NCBI RefSeq assembly: GCF_947499845.1
Contig: NZ_CANMPM010000002.1
Location: forward strand, 186,001 to 250,000
Direction: 5' to 3'
DNA: 64,000 nucleotides
From: an uncultured Pseudokineococcus sp.
GTDB lineage: Bacteria; Actinomycetota; Actinomycetes; Actinomycetales; Quadrisphaeraceae
Position numbers and translations under genes: made by a program
The notes under the pieces: model-generated
The model's database searches: none
What the model saw: only the letters and a program-made list of their open reading frames with translations
What the model was told of the DNA's origin: nothing
Part shown: positions 25,659 through 33,884 of the stretch, piece after piece
Position numbering within the stretch: position 1 is the stretch's first letter
Layout: each line of letters begins with the position of its first letter

Positions 25659-26405
25659 GTGAGCCACCCGGACTACCCGTACGGCCCCGACGCGCCGGGG
25701 ACGCCGCCGCGCAGCCCGTGGCCGGGCACCGGGGGCGGTGCGCCCGACGGCGACGACCGGCGCCCTGCACGGGAGGACGGCGCCCCGGATGGCGGCGCGG
25801 CGGCCGGCACGCCGCAGCAGGGAGGCGGTCAGGGCACCGGTGGAGGGGCCTCCGCGTGGGGCCGCGACGCCGGCGGCCCGCCCCCTCCCCCGCCGAGCCC
25901 GGACCCCTGGCGCTCGGACCCGCGCGGCTCGGAGGGGGGACGCACGTCCCCGGGAGCCTCCGACCCGAGGTCCTCCCAGCCGGGGTACTCCCAGCCGGGG
26001 TACTCCCAGCCGGGGTACTCCGGGCCGGGCTACTCCGACCCGGGGCGCTGGGGCGGGGGCTCCGACGTGGCGCGCTACGGCGGGGACCACGGCGACAGCC
26101 GGTACGACGGCGGCACGCCGCCCGGCGGCGGTCTGCCGACGTCGACGCTCGTCCTGCTCGTCGTCTCCGGCCTCGCCGTCTTCACCGGCGTCGCGACCCT
26201 CGCCGGGGTGCCGGCGCTCGTCATCGGCGTCGTCGCCGCCACGAGCGCGTCCACCGACCGGGCGCGCGCGGAGCGGCTCACGCGCACGGGCTGGCTCGTC
26301 TTCGTCGGCGTCATCGCGGCCGTCGTCGTGCTCGCCGTCCTGGCGCTCGTGCTCTTCCTCGTCATCGGCGGCGGGCTGATCAGCGCAGGGGCCGGGGGCT
26401 TCTAG
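25659..26405 (+). CDS. Pro/Gly-rich two-TM membrane protein (DUF4190-like)
   Basis: 248 residues. The first ~160 are a disordered Pro/Gly/Ser/Asp-rich cytoplasmic segment containing near-perfect repeats of five residues (SQPGY, three copies, then SGPGY and SDPG) encoded by a 15-bp tandem repeat from 25977. Two membrane helices follow (STLVLLVVSGLAVFTGVATL and TGWLVFVGVIAAVVVLAVLA), the pattern of DUF4190-type proteins. GTG start with AGGAG upstream. Function unknown. Confidence 0.75.
   Translation: MSHPDYPYGPDAPGTPPRSPWPGTGGGAPDGDDRRPAREDGAPDGGAAAGTPQQGGGQGTGGGASAWGRDAGGPPPPPPSPDPWRSDPRGSEGGRTSPGASDPRSSQPGYSQPGYSQPGYSGPGYSDPGRWGGGSDVARYGGDHGDSRYDGGTPPGGGLPTSTLVLLVVSGLAVFTGVATLAGVPALVIGVVAATSASTDRARAERLTRTGWLVFVGVIAAVVVLAVLALVLFLVIGGGLISAGAGGF
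25977..26036 (+). repeat. 15-bp tandem repeat inside the membrane-protein gene
   Basis: CAGCCGGGGTACTCC occurs three times in a row (25977-26021), followed by a diverged fourth unit (26022-26036). Units are in frame and encode QPGYS. Copy-number change would alter linker length without a frameshift. Confidence 0.85.
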
Positions 26406-26410
26406 CCCTC

Positions 26411-26455
26411 CCCGGGCCCGGACGTCCCGGGCCCGGACCTCCCGGGCCCAGACCT
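26411..26455. repeat. 15-bp tandem repeat after the membrane-protein gene
   Basis: CCCGGGCCCGGACGT, CCCGGGCCCGGACCT and CCCGGGCCCAGACCT follow each other directly. Each carries a CCCGGGCCCGG dyad, so the array could fold and act as a terminator before the helicase gene. Confidence 0.75.
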
Positions 26456-26581
26456 CTCGGGCGGACGCGCGCGACCGGTGCGGGAAGGACGGGCGGCGCG
26501 CGGCGGTTGGACCGTTCAGCCGCCGGCCCCCCGCACGCCGGCACGTCCAGCACCGTCCCCAGCAGCACCGGAAGGACGCCC

Positions 26582-28246
26582 GTGAGCGACGGCCCCCTCA
26601 TCGTCCAGAGCGACAAGACCCTCCTGCTCGAGGTCGACCACCCCGACGCGCCCGCCTGCCGGAAGGCCATCGCGCCGTTCGCCGAGCTCGAGCGCGCCCC
26701 CGAGCACGTCCACACCTACCGGCTGACGCCGCTGGGCCTGTGGAACGCCCGGGCCGCGGGCCACGACGCCGAGCAGGTCGTCGACGTCCTGCTCGAGCAC
26801 TCGCGCTACCCCGTGCCGCACGCGCTGCTCGTCGACGTCGCCGAGACGATGGACCGGTACGGCCGGCTCCAGCTCGTCGACGCCCCCGGCCACGGCCTCG
26901 TCCTGCACGCCACGGACGTGCCGGTGCTCGAGGAGGTGCTGCGGAGCAAGAAGGTGGCGCCGCTCGTCGGCGATCGCATCGACGAGGCGACCGTCGCCGT
27001 CCACCCCAGCGAGCGCGGCAACCTCAAGCAGGTGCTGCTCAAGCTGGGCTGGCCGGCCGAGGACCTGGCCGGGTACGTCGACGGCGAGGCGCACCCCATC
27101 GACCTCGACACGAGCGGCTGGGACCTGCGGCCGTACCAGGCCGAGGCCGTCGACGGGTTCTGGGACGGCGGCTCGGGCGTCGTCGTCCTCCCCTGCGGTG
27201 CGGGCAAGACCCTCGTCGGCGCGGGCGCCATGGCCAAGGCGCGCGCGACGACGCTCATCCTCGTGACGAACACCGTCTCCGCGCGGCAGTGGAAGGACGA
27301 GCTGGTCAAGCGGACGTCCCTCACCGAGGACGAGATCGGCGAGTACTCGGGCACCCGCAAGGAGGTGCGCCCGGTCACCATCGCCACCTACCAGGTGCTG
27401 ACGACGCGCCGGAAGGGCGTCTACCCGCACCTGGAGCTGCTCGACGCCCGCGACTGGGGCCTCATCGTCTACGACGAGGTCCACCTCCTGCCGGCGCCGA
27501 TCTTCCGCATGACGGCGGACCTGCAGGCCCGCCGCCGGCTCGGGCTGACGGCGACGCTCGTTCGCGAGGACGGCCGCGAGGGCGAGGTCTTCTCCCTCAT
27601 CGGGCCCAAGCGCTACGACGCGCCGTGGAAGGACATCGAGTCGCAGGGCTACATCGCCCCGGCCGACTGCGTCGAGGTGCGGGTGACGCTGCCCGACAGC
27701 GAGCGCCTCCTCTACGCGACCGCGGAGCCGGACGAGCGCTACCGGCTGTGCGCGACGACGGAGTCCAAGACCCGCGTCGTCCAGCGCGTCGTCGAGGCGA
27801 GCAAGGGCGAGCAGGTGCTCGTCATCGGCCAGTACATCGACCAGCTCGACGACCTCGGCGAGCGCCTCGGCGCGCCCGTCATCAAGGGCGAGACGTCGGT
27901 GGCCGAGCGCCAGCGCCTCTTCCAGGCCTTCCGGGAGGGCGAGCTGCACGTCCTCGTCGTCTCCAAGGTGGCCAACTTCTCCATCGACCTGCCCGAGGCC
28001 TCCGTGGCCGTGCAGGTGAGCGGGTCCTTCGGCTCCCGGCAGGAGGAGGCGCAGCGCCTCGGCCGCCTCCTGCGCCCCAAGGGCGACGGGCGCACCGCCC
28101 GCTTCTACACCGTCGTCTCCCGCGACACCCTCGACCAGGACTTCGCCGCCCACCGGCAGCGCTTCCTCGCCGAGCAGGGCTACGCCTACCGGATCCTCGA
28201 CGGCGACGACGTCCTCGCCGGCTCGCTGGAGGCCGACGGCGCCTGA
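26582..28246 (+). CDS. XPB-type superfamily 2 DNA repair helicase
   Basis: 554 residues, the length of bacterial XPB. An N-terminal damage-recognition-like domain (residues 1-180) precedes the helicase: Q/I region WDLRPYQAEAV, Walker A LPCGAGKTLVGAG, DEVH box IVYDEVHLLP, motif III LTATLVREDG, motif V region SKVANFSIDLPEAS and motif VI RQEEAQRLGRLLRPK. ATP-dependent 3'-5' unwinding in DNA repair is the expected function. GTG at 26582, preceded by GGAAGGA. The helicase-associated gene two places upstream is its usual companion. Confidence 0.95.
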   Translation: MSDGPLIVQSDKTLLLEVDHPDAPACRKAIAPFAELERAPEHVHTYRLTPLGLWNARAAGHDAEQVVDVLLEHSRYPVPHALLVDVAETMDRYGRLQLVDAPGHGLVLHATDVPVLEEVLRSKKVAPLVGDRIDEATVAVHPSERGNLKQVLLKLGWPAEDLAGYVDGEAHPIDLDTSGWDLRPYQAEAVDGFWDGGSGVVVLPCGAGKTLVGAGAMAKARATTLILVTNTVSARQWKDELVKRTSLTEDEIGEYSGTRKEVRPVTIATYQVLTTRRKGVYPHLELLDARDWGLIVYDEVHLLPAPIFRMTADLQARRRLGLTATLVREDGREGEVFSLIGPKRYDAPWKDIESQGYIAPADCVEVRVTLPDSERLLYATAEPDERYRLCATTESKTRVVQRVVEASKGEQVLVIGQYIDQLDDLGERLGAPVIKGETSVAERQRLFQAFREGELHVLVVSKVANFSIDLPEASVAVQVSGSFGSRQEEAQRLGRLLRPKGDGRTARFYTVVSRDTLDQDFAAHRQRFLAEQGYAYRILDGDDVLAGSLEADGA

Positions 28247-28267
28247 CGGGTCCGTCTCCCGACCTCG

Positions 28268-28374
28268 GTGGTGGACCTCGTGGGAGACGCCACCTCCGTG
28301 GTGGATCTCGTGGGACGACACGCCGTCGCGCGGCCCACGAGGTCCACCGCGGCGGGGGTGGTGGACCTCGTGGG
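28268..28374. repeat. Family B repeats, left cluster (four copies)
   Basis: A 14-bp core GTGGACCTCGTGGG occurs at 28271-28284, 28301-28314 (one mismatch) and 28361-28374, and inverted at 28334-28347. The inverted copies can pair with the direct ones. The cluster lies between the XPB gene and the convergent AbiEi/DUF559 gene; the same core occurs three more times on the other side of that gene. Confidence 0.9.
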
Positions 28375-28428
28375 CGCGGGCCGTCGCTCCGCCGGCGACC
28401 GGTGGTCGCCCAGCGACGACCTCCGCGG

Positions 28429-29466
28429 TCACAGGGCGCGCCGCACGAGGGCCGGGACCACCGACGGTGCGAGGGTGTCCCGCCAGGTGCACCGCACCAC
28501 GTCGTGGCCGAGGGCGACGAGGGCGTTGGTGCGCCACCGGTCGCGGTAGACGGCCTCGGGCGTCGAGTGGGGGTCCGCGCCGTCCGCCTCCAGCAGCAGG
28601 AGTCCTCGACGCTCGCTCCGCCGACGGCGGAACGCCATGTCGCCGCGCGCCAGGAGCACTCCGTGCTCGTCGCGGACCTCGACCTGGAGGTCGTCCGGCG
28701 GGACGCCGCCGTCGTGGCACCGCAGGCGGACGCGGCTCTCGAGCACCGACTCCGCCCGGGCGTCCGCGAGCGCCCACAGGTCGCCGACGACGACGCAGCC
28801 GGGCCGGCCCGCGCAGAGGAGCGACGCCGCGACGAGCTCCTCGGCGTCGCCGCTGCGCAGGAGGCCGTCCAGGAGCGCGAGCGCGTCCGGGCGCTCGAGG
28901 CGCGGCACGAGGTCGGCCACGGTGCGGACCCGCGAGGTCGTCGGCAGCCCGCCCAGGTCGACCACGTGGTCGACCGGCGGGTCCCACCGGTGGACGACGA
29001 GGGGCCGTGACCCCACCTGGACGGGCGCACGCCGGGCGACGTGCACCCGGCTCGTCGGTGGTCCGGGCGGCAAGCCGTGCAGCACCGCCGCGGTGGGGCC
29101 CGCCACCACCGCTCCCTCGACCGCCAGCACGGCGGCGCGAGCCCACGACCGCTGGAGGGCGAGCCCCCGGCGGTGCGTCTCGACGAGCAGGACGCCGGGG
29201 AGGAGCCGGCGCCACTCCTGCCGGCGGACCATGGTCCGGACCGCCTCCACCGACGCGCCTGCCGCCACCACGTCGTGGCGGGTGACGACACCGTCCTGGC
29301 CGGCGGCGAGGCGCTCGAGCGCGGGGAGCGCCGTCCGGGCTGAGGGGTGCAGGGCACGGACGTCCACGACCGGGAGCGTCCCGGCCCACCGCTGCCGAGC
29401 GGCCCCGACCGCGTCACCGGTGGACGGCCGGCCTCGCGCGTCCGCCTGTGCGCGCCACCGCGACAC
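28429..29466 (-). CDS. AbiEi-antitoxin-like / DUF559 (nuclease-fold) protein
   Basis: 345 residues. An AbiEi-like winged helix (ALERLAAGQDGVVTRHDVVA, EWRRLLPGVLL) leads to a middle part with TSRVRTVADLV, and a C-terminal domain resembling DUF559/Vsr-type PD-(D/E)xK nucleases: ESVLESRVRLR, DDLQVEVRD, LLLEADGADPHS, RDRWRTNALVALGHDVVRCTW. Such proteins are common and multi-copy in actinobacteria without an AbiEii toxin partner; none is present here. The first candidate start is GTG at 29466, which abuts family B repeats; GTG at 29367 would also keep the winged helix. Role (defence or other) is unproven. Confidence 0.8.
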   Translation of the reverse strand: MSRWRAQADARGRPSTGDAVGAARQRWAGTLPVVDVRALHPSARTALPALERLAAGQDGVVTRHDVVAAGASVEAVRTMVRRQEWRRLLPGVLLVETHRRGLALQRSWARAAVLAVEGAVVAGPTAAVLHGLPPGPPTSRVHVARRAPVQVGSRPLVVHRWDPPVDHVVDLGGLPTTSRVRTVADLVPRLERPDALALLDGLLRSGDAEELVAASLLCAGRPGCVVVGDLWALADARAESVLESRVRLRCHDGGVPPDDLQVEVRDEHGVLLARGDMAFRRRRSERRGLLLLEADGADPHSTPEAVYRDRWRTNALVALGHDVVRCTWRDTLAPSVVPALVRRAL

Positions 29467-29471
29467 CCCGC

Positions 29472-29545
29472 CCCACGAGGTCCACCACCGGCATCGCGGT
29501 CGACCTCGTGGGGCAGGCGACGGCGTGCCGCCCCACGAGGTCCAC
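29472..29545. repeat. Family B repeats, right cluster (three copies)
   Basis: The 14-bp core of family B appears inverted at 29472-29485 and 29532-29545 and direct with one mismatch at 29499-29512. Adjacent copies face each other and can form stems. It lies between the start of the AbiEi/DUF559 gene and the 3' end of the GH3 gene. Confidence 0.88.
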
Positions 29546-29556
29546 CTCCGAGAGCG

Positions 29557-31881
29557 TCAGGCCGGGACGACGTCCACGCCGACGACGCGGCGGTCGGCGG
29601 TGGTGACCGGGTGCGCGGCGCCGGTGAGCTCGACCTGCGCGGTGAGCTCGACGTCCGCGCACGACGGGCCGACGCGCAGCTCGAGGGCGCCGGGCTCGAC
29701 GACGCGGGTCATCGAGCGGTCGGTGAAGGCCACGCGCGTCGTCGGCACGTCGAGGACGACCTCGGCGGCCTGCCCGGCCTCCAGCTCCACCCGCGCGTAG
29801 CCGAGCAGCTGGGTGATCGGCCGCGTGACGGACGCGACGGGGTCGCTCGCGTAGAGCTGGACGACGTCGGCGCCAGCGCGGTCCCCGGTGTTGCGGACCG
29901 TCACCGAGACCTGGAGGGCGCCGTCCGTGGGCACCTCGGTCTGCGCGACGCGCAGGTCGCTGCGCTCGAAGGTCGTGTACGAGAGCCCGAACCCGAAGGG
30001 CCGCACGGGCTTGGTGTCGATGTTGCTCACCGAGCTGGCCGCACCCAGCTTGGGGTGCAGGTAGGAGTACGGCTGCGCGCCGACCGAGCGGGGCAGCGAG
30101 ACGGGCAGGCGCCCCGAGGGGTTGACCCGGCCGGACAGCACGCCCGCGACGGCGCCGGCGCCCTCCTGGCCGGGGAAGAAGGCCTGCACGACGGCGGCGC
30201 AGCGCTCCAGCGCCCAGTCGACGGCGTAAGGACGGCCGGTGAGCAGCACCGCGACCACGGGCCGGCCGGTGTCGAGCAGGGCCTCGAGCAGCTCGCGCTG
30301 GACGCCGGGCAGGTCGAGCGACTCGGCGTCGCACCCCTCCCCCGACGTGCCGCGGCCGAAGAGCCCGGCGCGGTCGCCGAGCACGGCGACGACGACGTCG
30401 GCCCCCTGCGCCTCCTCGACCGCCGCGGCGATCCCCGAGACGTCGGCCGTGTCGACGTCGCAGCCGCGGGCGTACGAGGTCGTCGCGCCGGTGAGCTCGC
30501 CGCGCAGCGCCGCGAGCAGCGACGGCGCGTCGAGCCCCAGCTCGACCCCCGGGTGCTGGGCCAGCACGTGGTTGGCGAAGCTGTAGCAGCCGAACAGCGC
30601 TGGCACCTCGTCGGCGTTCGGCCCGACGACGGCGACGCGGCGCTCCGCGGCCGGGTCGAGCGGCAGCACGCCGTCGTTGGAGAGGAGGACCACGCCCTCC
30701 TCGGCGATGCGGCGGGCGAGGTCGCGGTGGGCGGGCGGGTCGAGGTCGACCTCGCCGACCGCGTCGGGGTCGAAGGTCGCGTCGAGCAGGCCGAGGCGCT
30801 CCTTCTGCGCGAGGACGCGGCGCAACGCCCGGTCGACGAGCGCCTCGTCGGTGAGCCCGTCGCGGACCCGGGCCGCCAGCGGCTCGAGGTAGGCCGTGCC
30901 CGTGGGCAGCTCGACGTCGATGCCGGCCGCCAGCGCCTGCGCCGCAGCGTCGCCCGGGTCGCCGGCCACGCCGTGCAGCGACTGCAGGAAGGCGATCGCG
31001 AAGTAGTCGGCGACGACGGTGCCCGTGAAGCCCCACTCCCCGCGCAGCAGGTCGGTGAGCAGGGAGGCGTCCGCCGCGACGGGGACGCCGTCGACCTCCG
31101 CGTAGGAGTTCATGACCGAGTCGACGCCGCCGTCGAGGACGGCCATCTCGAAGGGCGGCAGCAGGACGTCGGCGACCTCGCGCGGCCCGGCGTGCACCGG
31201 CGCGAGGTTGCGGCCCGCGCGGCTGTTGGAGTACCCGACGAAGTGCTTGAGCGTCGCGACGACGCCGGTCGACTGCACGCCGCGCACGTACGCCGTCGCG
31301 ACGGTGCCGACGACGTAGGGGTCCTCGGCGATGCACTCCTCGACGCGGCCCCACCGGGCGTCGCGGACGACGTCGAGCACCGGCGCGAGGCCCTGGTGGA
31401 CCCCGAGGGAGCGCATGGACTCCCCGATGGCCGCGCCCATCTCCTCCACGAGCTCGGGGTGGAAGGTGGCCCCCCACGTCAGCGGCGCCGGGAAGGTGGT
31501 GGCCTTCCACGCCGCCAGGCCGGTGAGGCACTCCTCGTGGACCAGCGCGGGGATGCCGGGGCGGGTGCTCTCGACGAGCCACCGCTGGCGCGCCGCGAGC
31601 GTGCGGGCGCCGGCCACCGGGTCGACGGGCGCCGTGCCGAAGGGCCGCGTCAGCTGCCCGAGCCCGCGGGCGGCGAAGGACTCGAACTCGGCGTCCTCGG
31701 ACTGCATGGCGTCCTGCATGGGGGCGACGTCGCCGCCCTCGCCGTCGCCGCCCTTGCCCTCCCAGAGGCCGACCAGCTGGGCGAGCTTCTCCTCGAGCGT
31801 CAGGGACGCCAGGAGCTCCTCCACGCGGGGCGACGCCGGGACGTCGGTGGTGCTGGCGGAGGGCGTGGTGTCGGTGCTCAT
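29557..31881 (-). CDS. GH3 beta-xylosidase / beta-glucosidase
   Basis: 774 residues: GH3 barrel (motifs KHFVGYSNSRAGRN, LPPFEMAVLDGGVDSVMNSY), catalytic Asp292 in TVVADYFAIAFLQ, the C-terminal alpha/beta sandwich (VAVVGPNADEVPALFG) and a fibronectin-III-like end (VSVTVRNTGDRAGADVVQLY). No signal peptide, so it acts in the cytoplasm on imported oligosaccharides. It is the last gene of the ABC-transporter operon, 50 bp after the second permease. The order SBP-permease-permease-GH3 with a divergent LacI gene matches the bxlEFGA/bxlR xylobiose locus of Streptomyces, so a beta-xylosidase (BxlA-like) is favoured. ATG at 31881 with GGAAGGA upstream. Confidence 0.9.
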   Translation of the reverse strand: MSTDTTPSASTTDVPASPRVEELLASLTLEEKLAQLVGLWEGKGGDGEGGDVAPMQDAMQSEDAEFESFAARGLGQLTRPFGTAPVDPVAGARTLAARQRWLVESTRPGIPALVHEECLTGLAAWKATTFPAPLTWGATFHPELVEEMGAAIGESMRSLGVHQGLAPVLDVVRDARWGRVEECIAEDPYVVGTVATAYVRGVQSTGVVATLKHFVGYSNSRAGRNLAPVHAGPREVADVLLPPFEMAVLDGGVDSVMNSYAEVDGVPVAADASLLTDLLRGEWGFTGTVVADYFAIAFLQSLHGVAGDPGDAAAQALAAGIDVELPTGTAYLEPLAARVRDGLTDEALVDRALRRVLAQKERLGLLDATFDPDAVGEVDLDPPAHRDLARRIAEEGVVLLSNDGVLPLDPAAERRVAVVGPNADEVPALFGCYSFANHVLAQHPGVELGLDAPSLLAALRGELTGATTSYARGCDVDTADVSGIAAAVEEAQGADVVVAVLGDRAGLFGRGTSGEGCDAESLDLPGVQRELLEALLDTGRPVVAVLLTGRPYAVDWALERCAAVVQAFFPGQEGAGAVAGVLSGRVNPSGRLPVSLPRSVGAQPYSYLHPKLGAASSVSNIDTKPVRPFGFGLSYTTFERSDLRVAQTEVPTDGALQVSVTVRNTGDRAGADVVQLYASDPVASVTRPITQLLGYARVELEAGQAAEVVLDVPTTRVAFTDRSMTRVVEPGALELRVGPSCADVELTAQVELTGAAHPVTTADRRVVGVDVVPA

Positions 31882-31931
31882 GGGGTCCTTCCGGAAAGGG
31901 ATGCGGGCGCGGGGCGCGACGGTACGGCTCC

Positions 31932-32831
31932 TCAGCCCTTCACGGCGCCCTGCAGGCCGTTGACGATGCGTCGCTGCATGGCCAGGAAGAAGACGAGGGC
32001 GGGGATCATCGCGAGGGACGTGAAGGCGAGGACCCCTGCAGTGTCCTGCGCGTACTGCGTGGAGAAGCTCGCCACGCCGAGGGGCAGCGTCTGGGACGCC
32101 GGGTCGGACAGCACGAGCAGCGGCAGCAGGTAGGCGTTCCACGACGCGACGAAGGCCAGGACGCCGACCGTCACGAGCCCCGGGCCCGACAGGGGCAAGA
32201 GGATGCGCCAGAAGAAGCCGATCCGCGAGGCGCCGTCGATGGCGGCCGCCTCCTCGAGCTCCTTCGGCAGCGCCGCGAGGAACGGCCGCAGGATGACGAC
32301 CGTCAGCGGCAGCGCGAAGGCGGCCTGCGGGAGCGCGACGCCCCACACCGTGTTGGTGAGCTGGAGGTCCCGGACGAGCAGGAACAGCGGGATGATCGCC
32401 ACGGTCAGGGGGAAGAGCAGCCCGAGGGTGAAGACGAGCGCCAGCGCCTCCCGCCCCTTGAACCGGTAGCGGGCCAGCGGGTAGGCCGCCATGACGCCGA
32501 GCACCGAGACGACGACCGTCGTGATGAGCGCGACGAGCGTCGAGTTCAGCGTGTAGCGCCAGAAGCTGCCCGACGTGAGCACGCGCACGTAGTTGTCGAC
32601 GACCCACGGGCTCGGCAGGCCCACCGGGTCCGCCGCGAGCTGCGCGTTGGAGCGGAAGCCGCCCAGGAAGGCGTAGGCCACGGGCGCGACCGTCACGACG
32701 ACCACGAGCGCGGCCACGGCGTAGACCAGGGGCCCGCCGCCGCCGAAGGAGCGACGGCGCCCGCGGCGGCGCGGCTCGGGCTGCAGCGGGACGGGCCGTC
32801 CGGGGGCTGGCGTCGTCGTGGGGGCGCTCAT
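31932..32831 (-). CDS. Sugar ABC transporter permease (MalG/BxlG type)
   Basis: 299 residues with six membrane segments after a basic N-terminal tail. The EAA loop ELEEAAAIDGASRIGFFWRI marks a type I binding-protein-dependent sugar permease. Its ATG overlaps the stop of the upstream permease by 4 bp. It pairs with that permease to form the channel for the lipoprotein-delivered oligosaccharide. No ATPase gene is present in the locus; as with related actinobacterial sugar systems, a shared MsiK-type ATPase elsewhere probably energises it (inference). Confidence 0.93.
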   Translation of the reverse strand: MSAPTTTPAPGRPVPLQPEPRRRGRRRSFGGGGPLVYAVAALVVVVTVAPVAYAFLGGFRSNAQLAADPVGLPSPWVVDNYVRVLTSGSFWRYTLNSTLVALITTVVVSVLGVMAAYPLARYRFKGREALALVFTLGLLFPLTVAIIPLFLLVRDLQLTNTVWGVALPQAAFALPLTVVILRPFLAALPKELEEAAAIDGASRIGFFWRILLPLSGPGLVTVGVLAFVASWNAYLLPLLVLSDPASQTLPLGVASFSTQYAQDTAGVLAFTSLAMIPALVFFLAMQRRIVNGLQGAVKG

Positions 32832-33868
32832 CGCGCGGCCCTCCTCGGCTTCGGCGCCGCCTCGTTGTCACGGCGCAGGACGAAGGTCTGGTACAGGACG
32901 GCGAGCACGAGCGAGATGACGAAGAGCAGGACGGCGACGGCTGAGGCGTAGCCGTACAGCCCGCGCTCGGTGCCCTGGTTGATGAGGTAGATCGCCATCG
33001 TCACCGTCGAGTTCGCGGGGCCGCCGCCGGTGAGGATCCACACCATGTCGAAGAGCTGGAGCGAGCCGATCATCGACAGGAAGCCCCAGGTGCGGATCGT
33101 CGGCCCGAGCAGCGGGATGGTGACCCGGCGCTGGACCTGCCACCACGAGGCGCCGTCGAGCTGCGCGGCCTCGTAGACGTCCTCGGGCACGCCCTGCAGG
33201 CCGGCGAGGAAGAGGATGACGGCGAGGCCGAGGTACTTCCACGTGAGGACGACCATCACGGTCCCGAGGGCGACGTCCGGGTCGCCCAGCCACAGCTGGG
33301 TCAGCCCGCCGAGGCCCACGCCCTCGACGACGGCGTCCACGAGGCCGTTCGGCTGCAGGAGCAGCACCCACACCACGCCGGCGACGACCTCGGCGAGGAC
33401 GTACGGCATGAAGATGACGACGCGCAGGAAGCCGCGGCCGCGGATGTCCCGGTTGAGCAGGAGCGCGATCGCGAGGCCCAGGGGCAGCTGGATCGCGATG
33501 GACAGCGCGATGATGACGAAGTTGTTCACCACCGCGCCGGTGAAGACGGTGTCGCCGAGGGCCCGCGTGTAGTTGTCGAGCCCGACGAAGTCGTCGAGCG
33601 GCCCGAGGCCGTTCCAGTCGAAGACGGAGTAGCGCACGGCCTGCAGCACCGGGACCACGATGAACAGGCCCAGGAGGACGAGCGCCGGGCCGGTGAAGAA
33701 GGCGATCTCGAGGCGCGTGCGCGTCCTCGCGGACAGCCGCGAGGACGAGCGCCGCCGCCCGCCCCCCGACGGGCGCGCGGGCGCCGCCGACCGGTCGGAC
33801 CGGTCGGCAGCGCCCGCGGCACCGCGGGAGGAGGCGGCGACGTGGGCGCCCGTGGGGCGGGGGGTCAC
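32828..33868 (-). CDS. Sugar ABC transporter permease (MalF/BxlF type)
   Basis: 346 residues. A disordered ~50-residue Ser/Arg/Ala N-terminus precedes six membrane segments; PEDVYEAAQLDGASWWQVQR is the EAA loop. MalF-type partner of the next permease, overlapping it by 4 bp. GTG start at 33868, 16 nt after the binding-protein stop. Confidence 0.93.
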   Translation of the reverse strand: MTPRPTGAHVAASSRGAAGAADRSDRSAAPARPSGGGRRRSSSRLSARTRTRLEIAFFTGPALVLLGLFIVVPVLQAVRYSVFDWNGLGPLDDFVGLDNYTRALGDTVFTGAVVNNFVIIALSIAIQLPLGLAIALLLNRDIRGRGFLRVVIFMPYVLAEVVAGVVWVLLLQPNGLVDAVVEGVGLGGLTQLWLGDPDVALGTVMVVLTWKYLGLAVILFLAGLQGVPEDVYEAAQLDGASWWQVQRRVTIPLLGPTIRTWGFLSMIGSLQLFDMVWILTGGGPANSTVTMAIYLINQGTERGLYGYASAVAVLLFVISLVLAVLYQTFVLRRDNEAAPKPRRAAR

Positions 33869-33884
33869 GTCGTCCGCCTCCCGC

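Noticed and set aside
28429-29466. Complete AbiE toxin-antitoxin system
   Set aside because: No AbiEii nucleotidyltransferase partner nearby; the C-terminal part is DUF559-like.
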